A stretch of DNA of 64,000 bases from the NCBI RefSeq assembly GCF_019753765.1, contig NZ_JAIJZW010000016.1, positions 1 to 64,000 of the forward strand, given 5' to 3'. Position 1 is the first letter of the stretch. Every line of letters begins with the position of its first letter. Source of the stretch: Microbacterium marinilacus. Lineage in GTDB: Bacteria > Actinomycetota > Actinomycetes > Actinomycetales > Microbacteriaceae. Position numbers and translations under genes: made by a program. This document shows positions 17,665-26,844 of the stretch, in pieces. The notes under the pieces are model-generated. The model saw nothing but the letters and a program-made list of their open reading frames with translations. It ran no database searches and was not told where the DNA came from.

Positions 17665-17698
17665 CGAGAGGGCCCCCGCCGCGGCGGGGGCCCTCTCG
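17665..17698. terminator. bidirectional terminator between rbpA and hydrolase
   Basis: A 34-bp perfect palindrome (arms CGAGAGGGCCCCCGCCG and its complement) lies between two convergent genes, 14 bp after rbpA and 2 bp from the end of the minus-strand hydrolase. It can serve both directions. Confidence 0.8.
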
Positions 17699-17699
17699 C

Positions 17700-18353
17700 C
17701 TATCCGGCGGCGGAGCCGGGACCGCGCAGGAACGCCCCGAGCCGTCGCGTGAACTCCGCGGGCAGCTGCGTGTTCCACTCGTGGCCCGCGCCCGGGACGA
17801 CCTGAAGCTCGGCACGAGGGATGCCGCGGGCCAGCTCGCGGGCGGCACCGAGGTTCGGCCGGTCCCGCGCGCCGCAGAGCACGAGCGTCGGAGCGGTGAT
17901 GCGGGGGAGGTCGTCGCGCAGATCCAGCGCGGCGATGGCATCGAGCACCTGCAGCATGGTCGCTTTGTCGACGCCCGCCGGCGCGGCGAGCCGTGCCGGC
18001 AGCAGGGCGATGATCGCGCGCTGCAGCCTCATGAGCGCGGGGCTCGGGCGCACCTGACCGCCGGACAGGGTGAGCGACGAGACGCGATCCGGGTGCGCGG
18101 CCGCGAACCGCGTCGCGACGACCGCCCCCAGGGACAGGCCGCACAGGTGGGCGCGCCCCACGCCCTGCGCGTCGAGCAGCCCCCGCAGCTCGTCCACCGA
18201 GCGGGACAGGCTGAACGGCCGACCGTCCGAGGGGAGAATGCGGGGCACGACGGGCGTGAAACCGGCGGGCAGCGCCGCGATCTGCGCGTCCCAGCACTCG
18301 GGGCCCACGCCCAGGCCGTGCAGGAAGACGATCGTCTGCGGCTGCGCGTCCAT
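17700..18353 (-). CDS. alpha/beta hydrolase
   Basis: This 217-residue enzyme has the alpha/beta-hydrolase fold: TIVFLHGLGVGPECWD oxyanion-loop segment (about 8-23), nucleophile elbow GLSLG (about 78-82, with Ser as nucleophile), acid-bearing strand APTLVLCGARDRPN (about 159-172) and catalytic histidine in VVPGAGHEWN (about 190-199). The substrate cannot be told; it is similar in size to 3-oxoadipate enol-lactonases and small esterases. The ATG at 18353 follows GGAGAG on the minus strand. It lies 68 bp after pgl and may be read with the pentose phosphate operon. Confidence 0.8.
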   Translation of the reverse strand: MDAQPQTIVFLHGLGVGPECWDAQIAALPAGFTPVVPRILPSDGRPFSLSRSVDELRGLLDAQGVGRAHLCGLSLGAVVATRFAAAHPDRVSSLTLSGGQVRPSPALMRLQRAIIALLPARLAAPAGVDKATMLQVLDAIAALDLRDDLPRITAPTLVLCGARDRPNLGAARELARGIPRAELQVVPGAGHEWNTQLPAEFTRRLGAFLRGPGSAAG

Positions 18354-18421
18354 GGCTCTCCTCGGCGGGTCTCCGCCCGTCGCGTGATCCGGCGCGGAGT
18401 GGCGGGGGCGCGAACGGGTGT

Positions 18422-19183
18422 CTAGTAGTCCGGGTCGATCAGGTCCTCTGGCACGTCCGTCGCCGCGTCCTGGTCGACGAACACGACCGTGCGCGCGGTG
18501 CCCTCCGCGCCGGCGGCCGGGACGCTCGCGGGACCGGCGCCGGCGAGCATGAGCCCCAGCGCCGAGGCCTTGTCGGCGCCGGAGACGACCATCCAGATCC
18601 GCACGGACGAGTTGATGACCGGCAGGGTGAAGGTGATGCGCTCCGGCGGCGGCTTGGGGGAGTCGCGCACGGCCAGCACCGCGCGATCGCGGACCAGCAC
18701 CTCGCGACGATCCGGGAAGAGCGACGCGATGTGGCCGTCCGGCCCGACGCCCAGGAAGCAGATGTCGAACTCGGGCCACTCCCGGCCGTCCGTGCCGAAG
18801 CGTGCCAGCTCGGCCGCGTAGGCGTCGGCGGCCTCGTCCAGGCTGAGGCCCCCGTCCGTCGACGCAGGCTCGTGCACGTTGCCGGCGGGCACGCCGACGC
18901 GATCGAGCAGCGCGGCGCGCGCCTGCCCGGCGTTGCGCTCTGTGTCGTCGGACGGCACGAACCGCTCGTCGCTCCACCAGAAGTGCACGAGGGACCAGTC
19001 GATGTTCTCCGCCCAGCCGTGGTCGGCGGCGGCCGCCAGGACGGCCGAGCCCATCGACCCGCCGGTCAGGGAGACATGGACGGGGCGCCCCTCCTGGGTG
19101 AGCTGCGCCAGCTTGCCGACGAAGCGGTTGGCCACCCCCTCTGCGAGCCCGGCCTTGTCGGGCAGCACCACCACGCGCTTCAT
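18422..19183 (-). CDS. pgl: 6-phosphogluconolactonase
   Basis: Pgl hydrolyses 6-phosphogluconolactone, the second step of the oxidative pentose phosphate pathway. The 253-residue protein shows the DevB/NagB-type motifs VSLTGGSMG (about 39-47), FWWSDERFVP (about 69-78) and GVGPDGHIASLFPDR (about 149-163). The ATG at 19183 overlaps the opcA stop, so it is the last gene of the translationally coupled zwf-opcA-pgl block, matching the order of the chemistry. The usual length is about 250 residues, so the copy is complete. Confidence 0.95.
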   Translation of the reverse strand: MKRVVVLPDKAGLAEGVANRFVGKLAQLTQEGRPVHVSLTGGSMGSAVLAAAADHGWAENIDWSLVHFWWSDERFVPSDDTERNAGQARAALLDRVGVPAGNVHEPASTDGGLSLDEAADAYAAELARFGTDGREWPEFDICFLGVGPDGHIASLFPDRREVLVRDRAVLAVRDSPKPPPERITFTLPVINSSVRIWMVVSGADKASALGLMLAGAGPASVPAAGAEGTARTVVFVDQDAATDVPEDLIDPDY

Positions 19184-20118
19184 GCGGACCCCCGCGGCTC
19201 GGCGAGACGTGACCAGCCCTCGCTGATGACCCGGCCGTAGAGCACGTCGGGGTCGAGGCGCCGCAGCTCCTCCGCGAGGCACTCGCGCAGCGACCGGCGG
19301 GGGAGGTGGAGCTCGTGATCCGGCTGCCCGGGCTGCGTCAGCAGCGCGAGCGACTCGGACTGCCGCTCGAGCACGATGTCGCCGCTGGTCCGGGTCAGCC
19401 GCACCGAGTGGATGCCGTGATCCCACTCCGCCGGGTCCTCGTACTGCCAGTCGACGGGAAGGTCCAGCGCCAGCCCGAGCCACGCTGCGAGCAGCGCGGT
19501 CGACGGCGACGTGGACGCGCCGCGCACCGCCACGGCGGTCACGGGCTCGTAGGGCGGCTGGTCGAGCACCGCGGCGAGCTGCTCCCGCCAGCGGGTGAGC
19601 CGCGTCCACGCGAGGTCGGTGTCGCCCGGGGAGTAGGAGCTCTCCAGCCGGCCGAGCCGGTCAGGGGAGTACGGCGCCGTGGCGGTGTCGGTGATCCGGC
19701 GCTGCGCGATGCGGCCGAGCGACGACCCGCCGGGACGCGTGGGCGCCTCGTCCGGCCACCACACGACGACCGGAGCGTCGGGAAGCAGCAGGCCGGTGAC
19801 GAGCGCCTCCTCGTTGCGGGCCACGTCGCCGACGGCGCGCAGCACGATGACCTCGCTCGCCCCGGCATCGCCCCCGACGCGGATCTGCGCGTCGAGCCGC
19901 GGCTCGTCACCGGGGAGCGTGACGAGCATGATGACGCGCATCGGGTGCTCGCGGGACGCGTCGTTGGCCGCCTCGATGGCGTCCTCGTCCAGGTGCCGGG
20001 TCGACTTGATGATGAGCGTCAGCACGCGGCCGAGGGCGACGGCGCCGCCCTCCTCACGGGTGCTGACGAGCTGGCGCGCCACCTTGCTGATCGTGGTGTC
20101 GGGCAGGTCGATGATCAT
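19180..20118 (-). CDS. opcA: glucose-6-phosphate dehydrogenase assembly protein OpcA
   Basis: OpcA is needed for activity of glucose-6-phosphate dehydrogenase in cyanobacteria and actinobacteria. The 312-residue protein has the family's N-terminal MIIDLPDTTISKVARQL and LPDAPVVVWWPDEAP segments. It lies between zwf and pgl, the standard actinobacterial arrangement. The 67-bp space to zwf is filled by an open 24-codon frame that starts on the zwf stop and ends on this start (see 20115-20189). Confidence 0.93.
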   Translation of the reverse strand: MIIDLPDTTISKVARQLVSTREEGGAVALGRVLTLIIKSTRHLDEDAIEAANDASREHPMRVIMLVTLPGDEPRLDAQIRVGGDAGASEVIVLRAVGDVARNEEALVTGLLLPDAPVVVWWPDEAPTRPGGSSLGRIAQRRITDTATAPYSPDRLGRLESSYSPGDTDLAWTRLTRWREQLAAVLDQPPYEPVTAVAVRGASTSPSTALLAAWLGLALDLPVDWQYEDPAEWDHGIHSVRLTRTSGDIVLERQSESLALLTQPGQPDHELHLPRRSLRECLAEELRRLDPDVLYGRVISEGWSRLAEPRGSA

Positions 20119-20189
20119 CGGTCACTCCAGTCGGTCGAGGTCGCTGCCGCGGCGAGGCTGCGGCGCCGCAGGGCGCCGACGGCCGTCAC
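20115..20189 (-). CDS. possible 24-codon relay ORF between zwf and opcA
   Basis: A GTG whose last two bases begin the zwf TGA (GTGA at 20189-20186) opens a 24-residue frame (VTAVGALRRRSLAAAATS then TDWSDR) that ends in a TGA overlapping the opcA ATG (ATGA). The peptide itself has no recognisable domain. Its likely value is to carry ribosomes from zwf to opcA, by termination-reinitiation at both ends. It may be chance; two other intergenic gaps in the window are bridged similarly. Confidence 0.35.
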   Translation of the reverse strand: MTAVGALRRRSLAAAATSTDWSDR

Positions 20190-21733
20190 GGCCTCCTCCA
20201 GACGCGCCCGTCGCGGGCGAGCAGCTCGTCCGCCGCCGAGGGGCCCCACGAGCCGGGCTCGTACTGCTCGAGCGGACCGCCGAGCGACGCCCAGTACTCC
20301 TCGACCGGGTCGAGGATGCGCCACGACAGCTCGACCTCCTCGTGGCGGGGGAAGAGCGGCGGGTCTCCCAGCAGGACGTCCAGGATGAGCCGCTCGTACG
20401 CCTCGGGGCTCGCCTCCGTGAACGCGTGGCCGTAGCCGAAGTCCATCGTGACGTCGCGCACCTGCGTGCCGTTGCCCGGCACCTTGGAGCCGAAGCGGAT
20501 GGTCACGCCCTCATCGGGCTGCACGCGGATCACGAGGGCGTTCTGCCCGAGCTCGGCGGTCTGCCCGCGCGAGAAGAGGTGCTCCGGCGCGCGCTTGAAG
20601 ACCACGGCGATCTCGGTCACGCGACGCCCGAGCCGCTTGCCCGAGCGCACGTAGAACGGCACGTCGGCCCAGCGGCGGGTGTTGATCTCCAGCTTGATCG
20701 CCGCGTAGGTCTCCGTCGTCGAGCCGGGGTTCATCCCGTCCTCGTCGAGGAAGCCCGAGACCAGCTCGCCGCCCTGCCACCCGCCGGCGTACTGCCCGCG
20801 CGCCGTCGCCGTGGCGAGGTCGTCGGGCAGGCGCACCGCCGCCAGCACCTTCTCCTTCTCGGCCCGAAGGTGCTCGGCCGAGAGGCTGATGGGCTCCTCC
20901 ATCGCGGTCAGCGCCAGCAGCTGCAGGAGGTGGTTCTGGATGACGTCGCGGGCAGCGCCCACGCCGTCGTAGTAGCCCGCGCGTCCGCCCACGCCGATGT
21001 CCTCGGCCATGGTGATCTGCACGTGGTCGACGTAGTTGCGGTTCCAGATCGGCTCGTACAGCTCGTTGGCGAACCGCAGGGCCAGGATGTTCTGGACCGT
21101 CTCCTTGCCGAGGTAGTGGTCGATCCGGAAGATCGAGTCGGCCGGGAAGGCCGCCTCGAGCGAGTCGTTCAGCTCCCGCGCGGAGGCGAGGTCGTGCCCG
21201 AACGGCTTCTCGATCACCACACGACGCCAGCGGTTGTCGTCGGGCTTGTCCTCGACGAGGCCCGACTCGAGCAGCTGCTGAGCCACGATCGGGAAGGACT
21301 TCGGCGGGATCGAGAGGTAGAACGCGTGGTTGCCCATCGTCCCGCGATCGACGTCCAGCCGATCCACGGTCTCCCGGAGGCGGCGGAAGGCCGCCGGATC
21401 GTCGAACTCGCCCTGCACGAACCGGATGCCCTGCTGCAGCTGCTGCCAGGTCTCCTCGCGGAACTCCGTGCGCGCATACTGCCTGACGGCGTCGTGCACG
21501 ACCTGCGCGAAGTCCTGGTCCTCCCAGTCGCGGCGCGCGAAGCCGACGAGCGCGAAGCCTGGAGGAAGCAGCCCGCGGTTCGCGAGGTCGTAGACGGCGG
21601 GCATCAGCTTCTTGCGCGAGAGATCGCCCGTCACGCCGAAGATCACCAGCGCGCTGGGTCCTGCGATGCGGTTGAGGCGGCGGTCGCCGGGGTCGCGCAG
21701 CGGGTTGACGCCGCGCGAGATCTTAACGGTCAT
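20186..21733 (-). CDS. zwf: glucose-6-phosphate 1-dehydrogenase
   Basis: The enzyme starts the oxidative pentose phosphate pathway and makes NADPH. The 515-residue protein has the dinucleotide motif GVTGDLSRKKLMPAVYDL (about 33-50) and the substrate/catalytic motif FRIDHYLGKETVQN (about 193-206), plus VVIEKPFGHDL. The ATG at 21733 is preceded on the minus strand by AGGGAGAACC. It is the fourth gene of the tkt operon and is followed by opcA and pgl. Confidence 0.97.
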   Translation of the reverse strand: MTVKISRGVNPLRDPGDRRLNRIAGPSALVIFGVTGDLSRKKLMPAVYDLANRGLLPPGFALVGFARRDWEDQDFAQVVHDAVRQYARTEFREETWQQLQQGIRFVQGEFDDPAAFRRLRETVDRLDVDRGTMGNHAFYLSIPPKSFPIVAQQLLESGLVEDKPDDNRWRRVVIEKPFGHDLASARELNDSLEAAFPADSIFRIDHYLGKETVQNILALRFANELYEPIWNRNYVDHVQITMAEDIGVGGRAGYYDGVGAARDVIQNHLLQLLALTAMEEPISLSAEHLRAEKEKVLAAVRLPDDLATATARGQYAGGWQGGELVSGFLDEDGMNPGSTTETYAAIKLEINTRRWADVPFYVRSGKRLGRRVTEIAVVFKRAPEHLFSRGQTAELGQNALVIRVQPDEGVTIRFGSKVPGNGTQVRDVTMDFGYGHAFTEASPEAYERLILDVLLGDPPLFPRHEEVELSWRILDPVEEYWASLGGPLEQYEPGSWGPSAADELLARDGRVWRRP

Positions 21734-21756
21734 CGAGTGAGGTTCTCCCTGTCGCC

Positions 21757-23370
21757 TTACTGCGCGGCCTCGAACAGCGCCAGCACCTCGGCCTGCGGGT
21801 CGGTGAGGGTGAGGGTCACGACCGGACGGCCGTGCTCCGCGAGCACCGCCGCGTCGCCGGCGGCCTGCGCCTCGATCAGCTGACCGAACGTGAACGGACG
21901 ATCGGGGATCTCCACGTCCGTCTCCGTGCGCTCCGTGATCTGCAGGAACACGCCCTGCGCGGGCCCGCCCTTGTGGTACTGACCGGTGGAGTGCAGGAAG
22001 CGCGGCCCCCAGCCGAACGTGGTCGGCCGGCCGGAGTCGGCGGCGACCATCTCGCGCAGGCCCTGCAGCTGCGGGACCTCGAGACGGTTCACGTAGGCCT
22101 GGATCGACACGTAGCCGTCTTCGGGCAGCGCCGCCCAGAGGGCGTCGAGCACGGCCTGGACCGTTCCGCCGGTCGCGAGCGACGGGTCGCTGACGCGCAC
22201 CTCGACGCCCGACTCGACGAACGCCGGCGCGGTCGGCTCCGGACGCGCGTCCAGAAGTCCGCGTGCCGCCACCTTCGCCGACTCGACGTCGGGCTGGTCG
22301 AACGGGTTGATGCCGAGGAGACGGCCCGCGATCGCGGTCGCGTACTCCCACACCACCAGCTGGGCGCCCAGCGTGCCGCTGACGAGGATCTCGCCCGGGT
22401 GGCGGTGCTCGACCTCGTCGGCGTCGTCCACGAGGCGCACGATCTGGAGGTCGGCGGGCTTCGTGTCGAGCTCGGGGGAGACGGGCAGCAGCACGACGGG
22501 CAGGATGCCGGTGCCCTGCTTGCCGGTGGACTCCGCGATGAGCTGCTCGATCCAGTCGGGCAGGCCGACGATGTGCGTGCCGTCGGTGATCAGGCCGAGC
22601 TTGTCGCGGCGGGACGTGCCGTCGGGCGTCAGCGTGCCGGCGATGGCCGCCCCGAGGGCGAGCGCCGGGTTCTCGGGGGCGTCGATGGCGACCTCGAGCA
22701 GCGAGGCCTCGGCCTCGTCGAGGAGCGCATCGATGTCGACGCCGGCCAGACCGGACGGCACCAGGCCGAACGCGGTGAGCGCCGAGTAGCGGCCGCCGAC
22801 CGACGGGTCGGCGTTGAAGACGCGGTAGCCGGCGGCGCGGGCGGACTCGTCGAGAGGTGAGCCGGGGTCGGTGACGACCACGATCCGCTCGGCCGGGTCG
22901 ATGCCCAGGTCGCGGAACGCCGCCTCGAAGGCGCGGCGCTGCGAGTCGGTCTCGACCGTGGAGCCGGACTTGGACGACACCACGAGCGCCGTGCGCTCGA
23001 GGCCGCCGTCGAGGGCGGCGAGCACCTGGCCGGGTGCCGTCGAGTCGAGGATCGTCAGCTCGACGCCCTCGGTCTGCGTGATGACCTCCGGGGCCAGGGA
23101 CGAGCCGCCCATCCCGGCCAGCACGAAGCGGTCGACGCCCTTGGCGCCGAGCTCCTCGCGTAGGGCGACGATGTCGGCGACCAGAGGTCGCGAGACCGTC
23201 ACAGCCTGCACCCAGCCCAGCCGCTTGCCGGCCTCTTCCTCGGCGTCGGGGCCCCAGAGGGTCGTGTCGAGGTTGGTGATGCTCGACGCGACGTAGTCAG
23301 CGATCAGGGCGGGAAGATGCGTCGCGACCGCCGTCTCGGCGTCGCCGGAGACGCGGATCGAGAAGGTCAC
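21757..23370 (-). CDS. pgi: glucose-6-phosphate isomerase
   Basis: Pgi interconverts glucose 6-phosphate and fructose 6-phosphate. The 537-residue protein has the SIS-domain motifs FVLAGMGGSSLAPEV (about 93-107) and VVSSKSGSTVET (about 132-143), and the C-terminal GWGPRFLHSTGQYHKGG. It is similar in length to the diverged isomerases encoded in actinobacterial pentose phosphate operons. The GTG start overlaps the tal stop (GTGA). Its place between tal and zwf lets the operon recycle fructose 6-phosphate to the pathway entrance. Confidence 0.93.
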   Translation of the reverse strand: MTFSIRVSGDAETAVATHLPALIADYVASSITNLDTTLWGPDAEEEAGKRLGWVQAVTVSRPLVADIVALREELGAKGVDRFVLAGMGGSSLAPEVITQTEGVELTILDSTAPGQVLAALDGGLERTALVVSSKSGSTVETDSQRRAFEAAFRDLGIDPAERIVVVTDPGSPLDESARAAGYRVFNADPSVGGRYSALTAFGLVPSGLAGVDIDALLDEAEASLLEVAIDAPENPALALGAAIAGTLTPDGTSRRDKLGLITDGTHIVGLPDWIEQLIAESTGKQGTGILPVVLLPVSPELDTKPADLQIVRLVDDADEVEHRHPGEILVSGTLGAQLVVWEYATAIAGRLLGINPFDQPDVESAKVAARGLLDARPEPTAPAFVESGVEVRVSDPSLATGGTVQAVLDALWAALPEDGYVSIQAYVNRLEVPQLQGLREMVAADSGRPTTFGWGPRFLHSTGQYHKGGPAQGVFLQITERTETDVEIPDRPFTFGQLIEAQAAGDAAVLAEHGRPVVTLTLTDPQAEVLALFEAAQ

Positions 23371-24488
23371 GCGTCCGCTCCCTTCGCAGCGTCCTCGAGC
23401 GCGTCCTTGACGGTCTGCTGGAGGTCGTGCCACGAGGCGATGAACTTGTCGACGCCCTCGACCTCGAGCACCTCGGTCACGTCGACCAGGTCGATGCCGA
23501 CGTCGGCGAGCCGGTCGAACACGTCGTGCGCGTCGGCGTAGGCCGCCGTCACGGTGTCGCCCGTGATCTCGGCGTGGTCGAACGTCGCCTCGAGCGTCTT
23601 CTCCGGCATCGTGTTGACGGTGCCGGGGGCGACGAGGCCGGTCACGTAGAGCGTGTCCGGCAGTGCCGGGTCCTTCACCCCGGTCGACGCCCACAGCGGG
23701 CGCTGCACGTTCGCACCGGCGGCGACGAGGTCGGTCGCCCGGCTCTCCGCGAAGCGCTTCTCGAACAGCTCGTACGCGAGTCGTGCGTTCGCGAGGCCGG
23801 CCTTCGACGACAGCGCCTTGGCCTCGTCGGAGCCGATCGCGGCGAGGCGCTTGTCGACCTCGGTGTCCACGCGCGACACGAAGAACGACGCGACCGAGTG
23901 GATCTTCGACAGGTCGAGGCCGGCTGCCTGCGCCTTCTCGAGGCCCGCGAGGTAGGCGTCGATCACGAGGTCGTAGCGCTCGAGGCTGAAGATCAGCGTG
24001 ACGTTGACGCTGATGCCGGCGCCGATCACCTCGGTGATCGCGGGGATGCCGGCGAGGGTGGCGGGGATCTTGATGAGCACGTTGTCGCGGTCGACCGCGG
24101 CGTGCAGCTCCTTGGCCTGGGCGACGGTCGCGTCCGTGTCGTGGGCGAGATCGGGGGAGACCTCGATCGACACGCGGCCGTCCACGCCGCTCGTGGCGTC
24201 GTAGATCGGACGGAAGATGTCCGACGCGTCGCGGACGTCGGTGGTCGTGATCGCGAAGATCGCGTCGTCGACCGATGCGCCGGCCGCCGCCTGCGCGGCG
24301 ATGGCCTCCTCGTAGCCGATACCGGCGCTGATCGCGCCCTGGAAGATCGTCGGGTTGGTCGTCACACCGGTGACGTCGCGCGTCTCGATCAGCTGGGCGA
24401 GGTTGCCGGTCGTGATGCGCTGGCGCGAGAGGTCGTCGAGCCAGATGCTCACGCCCTGGGCGGCCAGGGCGGCGGTGGGGGTGCTCAT
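23367..24488 (-). CDS. tal: transaldolase
   Basis: Transaldolase moves a three-carbon unit between sugar phosphates in the non-oxidative pentose phosphate pathway. The 373-residue protein has VTTNPTIFQGAI (about 40-51), the Schiff-base lysine motif RDNVLIKIPAT (about 138-148) and LWASTGVKDP. Its length fits the long actinobacterial/cyanobacterial transaldolase class. Both ends overlap neighbours (ATGA with tkt, GTGA with pgi). Confidence 0.96.
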   Translation of the reverse strand: MSTPTAALAAQGVSIWLDDLSRQRITTGNLAQLIETRDVTGVTTNPTIFQGAISAGIGYEEAIAAQAAAGASVDDAIFAITTTDVRDASDIFRPIYDATSGVDGRVSIEVSPDLAHDTDATVAQAKELHAAVDRDNVLIKIPATLAGIPAITEVIGAGISVNVTLIFSLERYDLVIDAYLAGLEKAQAAGLDLSKIHSVASFFVSRVDTEVDKRLAAIGSDEAKALSSKAGLANARLAYELFEKRFAESRATDLVAAGANVQRPLWASTGVKDPALPDTLYVTGLVAPGTVNTMPEKTLEATFDHAEITGDTVTAAYADAHDVFDRLADVGIDLVDVTEVLEVEGVDKFIASWHDLQQTVKDALEDAAKGADA

Positions 24489-26581
24489 GCGTTCTCCTTG
24501 AGGGTCTCGCGCGCCGCGGTGACGACGGCCTCGGCGGTGATGCCGAACTTCTCGAAAAGGGTCTTGTAGTCGGCCGAGGCGCCGAAGTGCTCGATCGAGA
24601 CGGAGCGGCCGGCGTCGCCGACGATGCCGCGCCAGCTGAGGCCGAGACCGGCCTCGACCGAGACCCGTGCCTTCACGCCCGACGGCAGCACGCTCTCGCG
24701 GTACGCCTCGTCCTGCTCGGCGAACCACTCCAGCGACGGCGCCGACACGACGCGGGCGTTCACGCCCTCGGCGGCCAGCGTCTCGCGCGCCTCGACGGCC
24801 AGCTGCACCTCGGAGCCGGTCGCGATCAGGATCACGTCAGGCGTGCCGCCCGGCGCCTCGGCGAGCACGTAGGCGCCCTTCGCGGCCAGCGCCGCGGAGG
24901 CGAACGCGTCGCCGGAGGCTTCGCCATCGCCCCGCTCGAAGACGGGGATGTTCTGGCGGGTGAGCGCGATGCCCGACGGTCCCTTGCGGCGGCGCAGGAT
25001 CTCGAGCCAGACGGCCGCCGTCTCGTTCGCGTCCGCGGGGCGGACGACCGAGAAGTTCGGGATCGCCCGGAGCGCGGTCAGCTGTTCGATCGGCTGGTGC
25101 GTCGGACCGTCCTCGCCGAGCGCGACGGAGTCGTGCGTCCAGACGAAGATGCTCGGGATGTCCATGAGCGCTGCGAGCCGCACCGACGGGCGCATGTAGT
25201 CGCTGAAGATCAGGAACGTGCCGCCGAAGGCGCGGGTGGGCCCGTGCAGCACGATGCCGTTCACGATCGCGCCCATGGCGTGCTCGCGGATGCCGAAGTG
25301 CAGCACACGGCCGTAGGGGTTGCCCGTCCACTCGCCGGTCGACCACTCGTCGGGGATGAACGACGGGGCGTTCTTGATCGTGGTCAGGTTCGACTCGGCG
25401 AGGTCCGCCGAGCCGCCCCAGAGCTCGGGAAGGCGCTCGGCGAGGGCGTTGATGACCTGGCCCGATGCGGCACGGGTCGAGACGTCCTTGCCGGTCTCGA
25501 AGACCGGAAGCGCGGCGTCGAGGTCGGCGGGCAGCTCGCCGGCCTGCAGGCGGTCCCAGAGCGCCTTGCGCTCGGGGTTGGCCGCGGCCCAGGCGTCGAA
25601 CCGCTCCTGCCACTCGGCCTTGACCTGCTGTGCGCGCTCGGAGAGCGAGCGCGTGTGCGCGATCACGTCGTCGGCCACCGCGAACGTCTGCTCCGGGTCG
25701 AAGCCCAGGACCTTCTTGGTCGCCGCGAGCTCGTCCGCGCCGAGCGCGGAGCCGTGCACCTTGCCGGTGTTCTGCTTGCCGGGGGAGGGCCATCCGATGA
25801 TCGTCTTGAGCACGATGATCGAGGGCTTCGAGGTCTCGGCCTTCGCCGCCTCGATCGCGCTGAACAGGGCCGGGACGTCCTCGACGTACTCGCCGGTCTT
25901 CTTCCAGTCGACCGTCTGCACCTGCCAGCCGAGCGCCTCGTAGCGGGCGGCCACGTCCTCCGTGAAGGCGACGTTGGTGTCGTCCTCGATCGAGATCTGG
26001 TTCGCGTCGTAGATCACGACGAGGTTGCCGAGCTGCTGGTGGCCCGCGAGCGAGGACGCCTCGTTGGTGACGCCCTCCTGGATGTCGCCGTCCGACGCGA
26101 TCACGTAGATGTGGTGGTCGAACGGGCTCTCGCCGGCGGGCGTCTCCGGGTCGAACAGGCCGCGCTCGTATCGCGCCGCGTACGCGAAGCCGACGGAGGA
26201 GGCGAGGCCCTGGCCGAGCGGGCCGGTGGTGATCTCGACGCCGTCGGTGTGGCCGTACTCCGGGTGACCCGGCGTGAGCGAGCCCCAGGTGCGCAGCGAC
26301 TTCAGGTCGTCGAGCTCGAGGCCGAAGCCGCCGAGGTAGAGCTGCACGTACTGCGTGAGCGACGAGTGGCCGGCCGACAGGATGAAGCGGTCGCGCCCGG
26401 GCCAGTGCACGTCGGCCGGGTCGTGTCGCATCACCCGCTGATACAGCAGGTAGGCCGCGGGGGCCAGGCTCATCGCCGTGCCGGGGTGGCCGTTGCCGAC
26501 CTTCTCCACGGCGTCCGCGGCAAGAGCGCGGGCCGTGTCCACGGCGCGCCTGTCGATCTCATCCCAACGCAGTTCCGTCAC
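24485..26581 (-). CDS. tkt: transketolase
   Basis: This thiamine-diphosphate enzyme moves two-carbon units in the pentose phosphate pathway. The 698-residue protein has VGNGHPGTAMSLAP (about 27-40), the cofactor motif ASDGDIQEGVTNEAS (about 150-164), the DANQISIEDDT segment and the pyrimidine-domain RPSVRLAALM and TLIFSDYMRP-like region. The GTG at 26581 follows AAAGGG. It is the first gene of the operon tkt-tal-pgi-zwf-opcA-pgl, divergent from ctaB. Confidence 0.97.
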   Translation of the reverse strand: MTELRWDEIDRRAVDTARALAADAVEKVGNGHPGTAMSLAPAAYLLYQRVMRHDPADVHWPGRDRFILSAGHSSLTQYVQLYLGGFGLELDDLKSLRTWGSLTPGHPEYGHTDGVEITTGPLGQGLASSVGFAYAARYERGLFDPETPAGESPFDHHIYVIASDGDIQEGVTNEASSLAGHQQLGNLVVIYDANQISIEDDTNVAFTEDVAARYEALGWQVQTVDWKKTGEYVEDVPALFSAIEAAKAETSKPSIIVLKTIIGWPSPGKQNTGKVHGSALGADELAATKKVLGFDPEQTFAVADDVIAHTRSLSERAQQVKAEWQERFDAWAAANPERKALWDRLQAGELPADLDAALPVFETGKDVSTRAASGQVINALAERLPELWGGSADLAESNLTTIKNAPSFIPDEWSTGEWTGNPYGRVLHFGIREHAMGAIVNGIVLHGPTRAFGGTFLIFSDYMRPSVRLAALMDIPSIFVWTHDSVALGEDGPTHQPIEQLTALRAIPNFSVVRPADANETAAVWLEILRRRKGPSGIALTRQNIPVFERGDGEASGDAFASAALAAKGAYVLAEAPGGTPDVILIATGSEVQLAVEARETLAAEGVNARVVSAPSLEWFAEQDEAYRESVLPSGVKARVSVEAGLGLSWRGIVGDAGRSVSIEHFGASADYKTLFEKFGITAEAVVTAARETLKENA

Positions 26582-26700
26582 CGGATGCCCTTTCGTGGTG
26601 GGGTGGTGCGCCCGGCGGGCCGCTCGGCGATCGCGCCCGTTGGGGGCGGACGTGCGGGTGCACGGGTGGAGCAGCCGGCGCGAGGCGCGCGTGTGACCCC

Positions 26701-26706
26701 AGCATA
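26701..26706 (-). promoter_or_regulatory. pentose phosphate operon -10 element
   Basis: On the minus strand this reads TATGCT, a good -10 box. Transcription would begin near 26695, giving a leader of about 114 nt before the tkt GTG. The -35 region is unclear. Confidence 0.45.
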
Positions 26707-26799
26707 GCCCCGGGGGCCCTCGCCGGATCGTGCCGGGTGACGGAGCGTGACGGCGCCTCGCGGGCGCGTCGGCGGCGCTTCGCGGCGTGCGGCATGCCC

Positions 26800-26805
26800 T
26801 AGAAT
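26800..26805 (+). promoter_or_regulatory. ctaB -10 element
   Basis: TAGAAT would start a message near 26812. The ctaB ATG follows about 33 nt later behind GAGGAGAGGG. Confidence 0.5.
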
Positions 26806-26844
26806 CGAAAGGTCGTTCACGAGGTCTACGAGGAGAGGGTCGCC

